From positions 1-64,000 of the forward strand of contig BDSY01000032.1 of the NCBI GenBank assembly GCA_002897895.1: 64,000 bases of DNA, read 5' to 3'. The position numbers and the translations under genes are program-made. Below are positions 57,793 through 64,000 of the stretch, one piece after another; the stretch's first letter is position 1; each line of letters opens with the position of its first letter. The notes beneath the pieces are model-generated. The model saw only the letters and a program-made list of their open reading frames with translations. It was not told the DNA's origin and ran no database searches. The stretch comes from a bacterium BMS3Abin06. GTDB lineage: Bacteria > Nitrospirota > Thermodesulfovibrionia > UBA6902.

Positions 57793-57890
57793 TTTTGCCT
57801 CCGGGGATTAGTAATCAGCAGCAATCCGGGATTCATATAATAATAATTTTTCACTTTAAATTTTTTATTCCGGGCTTAGAATCCTCAATC

Positions 57891-57966
57891 TGGTGGGCCC
57901 ACCAGGGCTCGAACCTGGGACCAACCGGTTATGAGCCGGTGGCTCTTCCAACTGAGCTATGGGCCC
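57891..57966 (-). tRNA. tRNA with CAU anticodon (Met or Ile2)
   Basis: GGGCCCATAGCTCAGTTGGAAGAGCCACCGGCTCATAACCGGTTGGTCCCAGGTTCGAGCCCTGGTGGGCCCACCA folds as cloverleaf with encoded CCA. Confidence 0.95.
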
Positions 57967-58078
57967 TGAACAGATAAATATTAACATGACATTCTATGAT
58001 AAAACATCAAAAAAAGTAAACAGCGCCTTAAATTTTTCAGCAATTTCCGGTGAATTCCGACTTGCTGAAAAACTCACA

Positions 58079-59608
58079 TTAAAGGTCCCTGCGAATAGCA
58101 ACACGCTGATAAAATTCGCACTTTCTGCAATCCCCTAATTTCTGGGCAATAGCTCCGGTTACCCTCTTACCGCAAAATGTACCCGCTACGGACCAGCATA
58201 TGCGCCCATAATTAGGATAAGCGGGACATCTCAGCTCCATCGCCCCTTCAGCCTTTTCAACGCCGCACTTAGTGAATTCCCAGCATTTTATCTTATCACC
58301 GTTTTCTTTACTTTGATATGGAAAAAACAATTTAAAAGACGTGCCCTTGCCTAATTCACTTTCAACAAATATTAACCCGTTATGTTCATCTATAATCTTT
58401 TTACATATGGGAAGACCTAGTCCTGTGCCCGCTCCTATCTCTTTTGTAGTATAAAATGGTTCAAATATTATATCTAACGCTTCATCGGGTATGCCGGGGC
58501 CTGTGTCTGCAACCTCTGCCACAACGTAATCGGTTTTATTCAGATTCTTCATAAAAGTCTTTACTGTCAGCGTACCTCCCCCGGACATTACACCTACGGC
58601 ATTTGAAATAAGATTATTTACTGCCAGTCTCACCTGATCCCTGTCAATTAAAATTGGAGGAAGTGAAGTATCTAATTTTTCCTCTACCTGTATCTTCTGC
58701 TCATTACAAATGTCAACAAAAGTCTGGAGGGATTCTTTTATAATCCCGTTTATCTCCTGATATTCCATGATGTATTTTGATTCTCTTGAAAAAGTAAGGA
58801 CATCTTTGAGTATTCGTTCCAGCCTGTTGACTTCCGATATAACAATTTCAGCATATTCCTTTTCCTTTGAGTCAGGCGCCAATTTATTATTAAGACGTCT
58901 TGCAAAGCCCCCTATAGATGTCAATGGATTTCTTATTTCGTGTGCAACATCCGCAGTCATTCTTCCCAGTGCCGACAATTTCTCCACCCGTATAAGTTTT
59001 CTATGTACAGTCCGCAGATTTTCAATAGTTATTTCCAGCTCCTTATTGAGCTTTTCTATTTTATCCTTGTCGCTTCTCAGTTTCTGGGAAAGAATCCCGA
59101 TGGGCAGGGCCAGTAAAAATAAAAATGCAACCCTGACGGAAAAATTGGTCCAGTGAAGTTTATTGAAATCAAAGCTGCCGCTTGCAAGATAAAGCGCTGT
59201 GGATATCACAGCTATTGCAGTGCCGGGGACAGTACCGAACTTGAAAGAATAAAGGGCTGTTACTAAATAAAAACCGTTAAAAAAATGACTGTAAAATCCC
59301 CCCGTTATCCTGACAAGAATGGTTGTAAATGAAAGGTCAAAGAAAAGGGAAAAAATATAAATGATCTGTTTTTTCCGGGGAAAGAAAAAGAGCCATATAT
59401 ATAAAAAGAAACTGTAGGCAACAAAATAAATAAACAGATTGCCGACATTCGCAGATGTCTTCTGCGATATATCGGAAAATATAAGCCATCCGATCCCACC
59501 GCAAAGAATTATGAGCCGTATAACAATATAAGCGATATCGGTAACTTCTACGTCGGCTTTGATCTTATCCCAGTGAATCTTCAGTTTTTTATAGGGCTCC
59601 TGGAGCAT
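58079..59608 (-). CDS. Membrane sensor histidine kinase with C-terminal Cys-rich domain
   Basis: SALGRMTADVAHEIRNPLTSIGGFARRL; GAGTGLGLPICKKIIDEHNG; C-terminal CWEFTKCGVEKAEGAMELRCPAYPNYGRICWSVAGTFC...CRKCEFYQ. Confidence 0.93.
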   Translation of the reverse strand: MLQEPYKKLKIHWDKIKADVEVTDIAYIVIRLIILCGGIGWLIFSDISQKTSANVGNLFIYFVAYSFFLYIWLFFFPRKKQIIYIFSLFFDLSFTTILVRITGGFYSHFFNGFYLVTALYSFKFGTVPGTAIAVISTALYLASGSFDFNKLHWTNFSVRVAFLFLLALPIGILSQKLRSDKDKIEKLNKELEITIENLRTVHRKLIRVEKLSALGRMTADVAHEIRNPLTSIGGFARRLNNKLAPDSKEKEYAEIVISEVNRLERILKDVLTFSRESKYIMEYQEINGIIKESLQTFVDICNEQKIQVEEKLDTSLPPILIDRDQVRLAVNNLISNAVGVMSGGGTLTVKTFMKNLNKTDYVVAEVADTGPGIPDEALDIIFEPFYTTKEIGAGTGLGLPICKKIIDEHNGLIFVESELGKGTSFKLFFPYQSKENGDKIKCWEFTKCGVEKAEGAMELRCPAYPNYGRICWSVAGTFCGKRVTGAIAQKLGDCRKCEFYQRVAIRRDL

Positions 59609-59751
59609 TATTTATTAATTATTATAACAAACCGGTAACACATTGAGACAGGATTATCGGTTAATACTTATATAAATAAATCTAAACGCCTGCTTAAGCG
59701 GCAGGCGGCCTTACCCTGTGGTATTAATTTATAACGTATTAATTTATAAAG

Positions 59752-60945
59752 TTGAACTTTTATATTATTTTCATACATAATAGTGTCATGAATCCTACGT
59801 TTAAAAAGGTCTTTGCAGAAATTCAAAGAGGCATGCGGCTTTCAAAGTGCATAAAATGCGGTTGCATGAAGGGAACCCTGGAAAACCTGAAGGCATCTCT
59901 TCCTTTGCTGAAAATTAAAGATGCAAAAGAACTGCTTGAAAATGTAAATAAATGGCTTGAACAGCTTCAACCCCTCGAATACCCGTGTTTCGGCTGTAAA
60001 TTCTGCATACCACCCGAGGCAATGACCTTTCTGACTTCCAAATACCCCGAGCTGGCATCAGCAACATTGTCGACTTGTGAAATTCAGATAGACAATAGTT
60101 CCTGGCCCCCTGTTGAAGGCGAATATACGGTGCTGAACAAGTCTGCGCCTGTAGCGGTTTCTACACTTGCAAACGTTAAACTCGAAGAAAAATTAGTCAA
60201 ACTCAATCCTTCCGGCCTCTGCATGGTCGGCAAAACAGAGACTGAAAATATCGGCATTGACAAAATAATTAAAAATGTTATTTCCAATCCTTCCATCAGT
60301 TCTTTAATTTTAGCCGGCAAAGATACTGAGGGACATCAAAGCGGAAAGACATTATTAGCGCTCTGGGAAAACGGCGTTGACAAAAACATGCGGATTATAG
60401 GCTCAAAAGGGAGACGTCCCATACTGAAAAATGTCACGCATTCCGATGTTGAAAAATTTCGCAAACAGGTTCAGGTTGAAAATCAGATCGGCTGTGCAAA
60501 CACAAGAACATTAGCCGGAAAAATCGAGGAGCTTTCCCGGAACGCTGCCCCTGCAGCAAGCTCATCGAGCTGCGGATGCCATGGCGACTGCGGCGACCAG
60601 ACCGTTACTATGGCAATGCCGGCCGTATCTCTTCCAGAACCCTCTGCTGCTGTTCCTTCGGTTACCGCAAAAAAACAGAGTAAAACATCAATAAAATTAG
60701 ACAAGGCAGGATATTTCGTAATTCTTCCCTCAAAGAAAAACGCAAGCATTCTGGTTGAGCATTATTCTTATGACAACAAATTACTCAGGAAAATAAAAGG
60801 CAAAAACGGCCGGGATATTTATTTTACAATTATTAACAATAAATGGGTAACAGAGCTAAGCCACGCTGCATATCTCGGGAAAGAGCTGGCAAGGGCGGAG
60901 CTATCAATCAAGAAGGGGTTCAAGTTTGTTCAGGACGGAGCGTAG
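59752..60945 (+). CDS. MtrA-like (tetrahydromethanopterin S-methyltransferase subunit A) / DUF4346 domain protein; start uncertain
   Basis: NIGIDKIIKNVISNPSISSLILAGKDTEGHQSGKTLLALWENGVDKNMRIIGSKGRRPILKNV; Cys-rich N-terminus; CGCHGDCGD linker. Confidence 0.75.
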   Translation: MNFYIIFIHNSVMNPTFKKVFAEIQRGMRLSKCIKCGCMKGTLENLKASLPLLKIKDAKELLENVNKWLEQLQPLEYPCFGCKFCIPPEAMTFLTSKYPELASATLSTCEIQIDNSSWPPVEGEYTVLNKSAPVAVSTLANVKLEEKLVKLNPSGLCMVGKTETENIGIDKIIKNVISNPSISSLILAGKDTEGHQSGKTLLALWENGVDKNMRIIGSKGRRPILKNVTHSDVEKFRKQVQVENQIGCANTRTLAGKIEELSRNAAPAASSSSCGCHGDCGDQTVTMAMPAVSLPEPSAAVPSVTAKKQSKTSIKLDKAGYFVILPSKKNASILVEHYSYDNKLLRKIKGKNGRDIYFTIINNKWVTELSHAAYLGKELARAELSIKKGFKFVQDGA

Positions 60946-61718
60946 TGGGGAAAATAACAGCAATAGCCAACCAGAAGGGGGGCGTTGGGAAAACAACAAC
61001 AGCTGTCAATATATCCGCTTCAATTGCTGCTGCCGGAAAGCATGTCCTGCTTATTGATTCAGACCCCCAGGGAAATTCAACAAGCGGCCTCGGTTTTGAC
61101 AAAAACAATCTCAACGGAAGCCTGTATGATTTATATACGGAAACAAAATCAGCAGCAGAAATTATCCAGGGGACGGGTATAGAAAATCTTGAAATTATCC
61201 TCTCAAACATCGACCTTATTGGCGCAGAGCTTGAGCTTTCTGCAAAAGATAAGAGAGAAACAATCCTCAGAGATGCCATTGAATCCATCAAACATCAATA
61301 CAGTTATATTTTTATTGACTGTCCCCCGTCCCTCAGCCTTTTAACGCTGAATGCCCTTGTTGCAGCCGACAGCCTGCTTATACCTATGCAATGTGAATAT
61401 TACGCACTGGAAGGAATCAGCATGTTACTAAGAACTTACAATCTGATAAAAAGCTCTTTCAATCCCTCTCTTGAAATAGAAGGCATTCTGCTTACAATGT
61501 TTGACGGGAGAAACACGCTTGCCAATCAGGTCACCGATGAATTAAAAAGACATTTTGGAGATAAAGTATACAGGACATTAATTCCGAGAAACATAACCCT
61601 TGCCGAGGCGCCGAGTCATGGGAAACCCGTTATGCTTTATGACATACGCTCAAAAGGCGCCCGGAGCTACCTGGAACTTGCAAAGGAGATGATAGGAAAT
61701 GAAACCTGCGCTTGGTAA
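60945..61718 (+). CDS. parA: ParA chromosome partitioning ATPase
   Basis: ITAIANQKGGVGKTTTAVNISASIA; IFIDCPPSLSLLTLNALVAADSLLIPMQCEYYALEGI. Confidence 0.96.
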   Translation: MGKITAIANQKGGVGKTTTAVNISASIAAAGKHVLLIDSDPQGNSTSGLGFDKNNLNGSLYDLYTETKSAAEIIQGTGIENLEIILSNIDLIGAELELSAKDKRETILRDAIESIKHQYSYIFIDCPPSLSLLTLNALVAADSLLIPMQCEYYALEGISMLLRTYNLIKSSFNPSLEIEGILLTMFDGRNTLANQVTDELKRHFGDKVYRTLIPRNITLAEAPSHGKPVMLYDIRSKGARSYLELAKEMIGNETCAW

Positions 61719-62544
61719 AGGCCTTTCCGCTCTGATACCTGAAAAGGCAAGAGGTAAGACAAAGGAAATTCTCGAACTCGACATAAAATCGATTACACCT
61801 AATGAATACCAGCCCCGCACGGTCTTTAATGATGCCGCACTGAATGATCTTGTTGCCTCAATAAAGGAAAAAGGAGTTATCCAGCCTGTAATAGCAAGAA
61901 AAATTGCCGGAGATTCATATCAGTTAATTGCCGGTGAAAGAAGATGGAGAGCCGCTAAAATAGCAGGGCTAAGGGCTATTCCCGCGATAGTTAAAGAGGC
62001 TGCCCCGGCAGAGGCGCTTGAACTTGCATTGATAGAGAATATTCAGCGGGAGGATCTGAACCCCATTGAAACAGCAGGGGCATTTCAGCGGCTGATAAAC
62101 GATTTTAAACTGACACATGACGACCTGTCCAAAAAAGTTGGAAAGGACAGGGCAACCGTAACCAATTACCTGAGAATATTAAAACTGCCTGCCGGGATCA
62201 GGAAGTGGATTGCAGAAGGTTCTTTAAGTATCGGTCATGCAAAAGCGCTGCTGCAGGTTGAAAACCAGAGGCTTCGCATCAGTATCGCAAAAAAAATAAT
62301 TCAGAATGGACTAAGCGTAAGAGAGGCCGAGACATTAAGCAAAAAGACCGCCTCTCCTGCGGCCTCACGTTCCAGACCTGAACCACCCAAAGACCCGCAA
62401 ATAGCATCACTCGAAGAGAAGTTGATGCACAGCCTCGGCACTAAGGTCCACCTGATTCACAAATCAAATAAGCAGGGGAAAATAGAAATAGAGTATTATT
62501 CCCTTGAAGAGCTGGACAGGCTGCTGGAAATTCTGATAATTTAA
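61699..62544 (+). CDS. parB: ParB partition protein
   Basis: GLSALIPEKARG; LIAGERRWRAAKIAGL; LIENIQREDLNPIETAGAFQRLI. Confidence 0.97.
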   Translation: MKPALGKGLSALIPEKARGKTKEILELDIKSITPNEYQPRTVFNDAALNDLVASIKEKGVIQPVIARKIAGDSYQLIAGERRWRAAKIAGLRAIPAIVKEAAPAEALELALIENIQREDLNPIETAGAFQRLINDFKLTHDDLSKKVGKDRATVTNYLRILKLPAGIRKWIAEGSLSIGHAKALLQVENQRLRISIAKKIIQNGLSVREAETLSKKTASPAASRSRPEPPKDPQIASLEEKLMHSLGTKVHLIHKSNKQGKIEIEYYSLEELDRLLEILII

Positions 62545-62625
62545 CGCCTCTACAGCTCAATCCGCGCAGCCGGAATACGGCATGGCAGGCATATTTTTTT
62601 CCAGGTACTTTCGGGAGTTACCGAA

Positions 62626-63342
62626 TTACTTTTTCTTCAAATATCCTTCAATAACGCTTTTGAAGTCGTCAAAATTCCTTCTCTGCATTCTCTTGCCGTT
62701 GACAAAAAGTGTGGGCGTGCCTGTTACCCCGAGACTTCTTCCGAGATTAATATCCTGTTGTATCAGGTTATCGTATTTATTGCCCTTGTAATCAGCCATG
62801 AACCTGGTTAAATCCAGGTTCAGTTTTTCTGCAAATTCCTTGAATATATCAGTATTAAGCTTCTTGAAATTCTCAAATATCAAATCATGCATCTCCCAGT
62901 ACTTGCCCTGCTCGCCTGCTGCACGGGCGGCCCTGGCAGCATCCATGGCATATTTATGAAACGACAATGGAAAATCCTTGAAAACCAGCCTTACGTCATC
63001 CGGATATGCCTTTAAGACCTCCCGTAAAGTTGATTGCAGTCCTGCACAATACGGACACTGAAAATCGGAAAATTCTACAATAGTAACGGGGGCAGCCTTT
63101 TTACCTTTTACAACCGAATTCCCGAGAGGTATCCTGTAAACCTTGTTATAATCAACAGCCTGTCTCCTTGGCTTGAATAACTTCATTATCTCCTTTTGAT
63201 TTTCTTCGATAGTATTCAAGCGGGTAAGTATCTCTTTTTGTGACTCTTCAATTGTGTCAAGTTTCGTTTTGTTTGCACAGCCAGCAACCAGAAAGGGAAT
63301 CATCAACAATATTAATACAACAATTTTTCTTGCCTTCATCAT
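62626..63342 (-). CDS. DsbA-like thioredoxin-fold lipoprotein
   Basis: Start at MMKARKIV with lipobox LVAGC; TIVEFSDFQCPYCAGLQSTL; GVTGTPTLFVNGKRM. Confidence 0.9.
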   Translation of the reverse strand: MMKARKIVVLILLMIPFLVAGCANKTKLDTIEESQKEILTRLNTIEENQKEIMKLFKPRRQAVDYNKVYRIPLGNSVVKGKKAAPVTIVEFSDFQCPYCAGLQSTLREVLKAYPDDVRLVFKDFPLSFHKYAMDAARAARAAGEQGKYWEMHDLIFENFKKLNTDIFKEFAEKLNLDLTRFMADYKGNKYDNLIQQDINLGRSLGVTGTPTLFVNGKRMQRRNFDDFKSVIEGYLKKK

Positions 63343-63468
63343 TTCAATCCTCCATAACGATATGCATTTAATGTTTTTTGCATTTTTATCAGCAGATTTA
63401 ATTGCCGTGGATTTAAGGATATCATAAAACCATACTACGCAGCAATTCCCGGTAAATTTGTAACGCAT

Positions 63469-63553
63469 TGAGATTGCTTCGCTCCGCTCGCAATGACAGA
63501 GAAGATTTTCGCGATGTCATTGCGAGGAGCTTCAGCGACGAAGCAATCTTGCA
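63469..63553. repeat. Palindromic ATTGCGAGGAGC-type intergenic repeat
   Basis: GAGATTGCTTCGCTCCGCTCGCAATGACA...TGTCATTGCGAGGAGCTTCAGCGACGAAGCAATC. Confidence 0.8.
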
Positions 63554-63774
63554 TCCGTTTTCACCGGGAATCGCTGTCGCAGACCCAGGTGCATTGACAA
63601 TATTTCTGCTTTAATGTATATTACGTCGCCTTCATTCATACCGCATTGATGGCCTCGTCTTACCAAATCCTTGAAGAGGATACACTTATGAGGGAGTTGT
63701 GTGCGTAGGAATATGAACGGAAAATTTGTAAGTTTTCTTAGTTGAATTTATAAACTGGAAAGGAGGGTGGTATT

Positions 63775-63933
63775 ATGTCAGGAAAATCAAAATCAAAGAC
63801 TGATGTGGCCGCAAGAGCAGGATCAAAGAATTCAGCACGGCTCTGCAGTTCCTGTGGAAACAAGATAGATGTTGTCATGTCCGTCTCGCCAACAGGCAAG
63901 AAAAGTATGAGACGCCTTTGCTGTGAAGTCTGA
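63775..63933 (+). CDS. Small CxxC...CC basic protein (zinc-ribbon-like; not in supplied + strand ORF track)
   Basis: MSGKSKSKTDVAARAGSKNSARLCSSCGNKIDVVMSVSPTGKKSMRRLCCEV*; AAAGGAGGG RBS; followed by strong terminator. Confidence 0.7.
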   Translation: MSGKSKSKTDVAARAGSKNSARLCSSCGNKIDVVMSVSPTGKKSMRRLCCEV

Positions 63934-63938
63934 CCGGC

Positions 63939-63980
63939 TATCTCCTGCGGCAACGGGAAATTGTCTTGCCGCAGGAGATA
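63939..63980 (+). terminator. Rho-independent-type hairpin (perfect 15-bp stem)
   Basis: TATCTCCTGCGGCAA ... TTGCCGCAGGAGATA. Confidence 0.8.
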
Positions 63981-64000
63981 TAGTTCCCATTATACCTAAT

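Noticed and set aside
60843-60944. N-terminal extension of ParA
   Set aside because: Overlaps the MtrA-like CDS; GTG 60945 gives the canonical ParA N-terminus.
1-64000. CRISPR arrays, prophage or classic defence islands
   Set aside because: No regularly spaced direct repeats, cas, restriction or phage structural genes recognised.

Overview
The window looks like a chromosomal contig from an anaerobic bacterium, probably Nitrospirota or a related lineage (inferred from gene content). Most of it is housekeeping: a System I cytochrome c maturation operon (ccdA, ccmH-like, ccmG-like, ccmE, ccmF, ccmA, ccmB, ccmC, ccmD-like), nrdJ, panB, slyD, lgt, metF/metV-like, folE, the pyr/car operon with a PyrR-type leader, hisA/hisF, crcB, two two-component kinases, parAB and a tRNA with a CAU anticodon. 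It also carries three sulfur-relay loci built from rhodanese, TusA, DsrE/F/H, YeeE/YedE and SQR-like genes. The most interesting signal is three genes within about 9.6 kb (45.9-55.5 kb) that the ORF track shows as truncated at UGA but that appear to be selenoprotein genes: a DsrE-family protein (UGA 46116-46118, UxxC), a GrdB-family selenoprotein B-like protein (UGA 53416-53418, UxxC), and the second half of a split YeeE/YedE transporter (UGA 55255-55257, replacing the conserved Cys of a GYCPG motif). Each UGA is followed by a perfect 7-bp hairpin with a 5-6 nt loop having G in its first two positions, starting 17-21 nt downstream, which fits a bacterial SECIS. In each case the reading frame and family homology resume after the UGA. 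A decayed second copy of the GrdB-like SECIS region lies just after the yeeE half. Other notable features: simple or palindromic repeats inserted in frame in four enzyme genes (nrdJ, a HAD phosphatase, carB, carA); an identical 152-bp MITE-like element at 316-467 and 53714-53865; a GTAACTACTCAGG-bounded repeat family; a group II intron 3' end at the left edge; and a CcmE with CxxxY instead of HxxxY. No Sec machinery (selA/B/C/D) is visible in the window, so the recoding claim needs genome-level checking.
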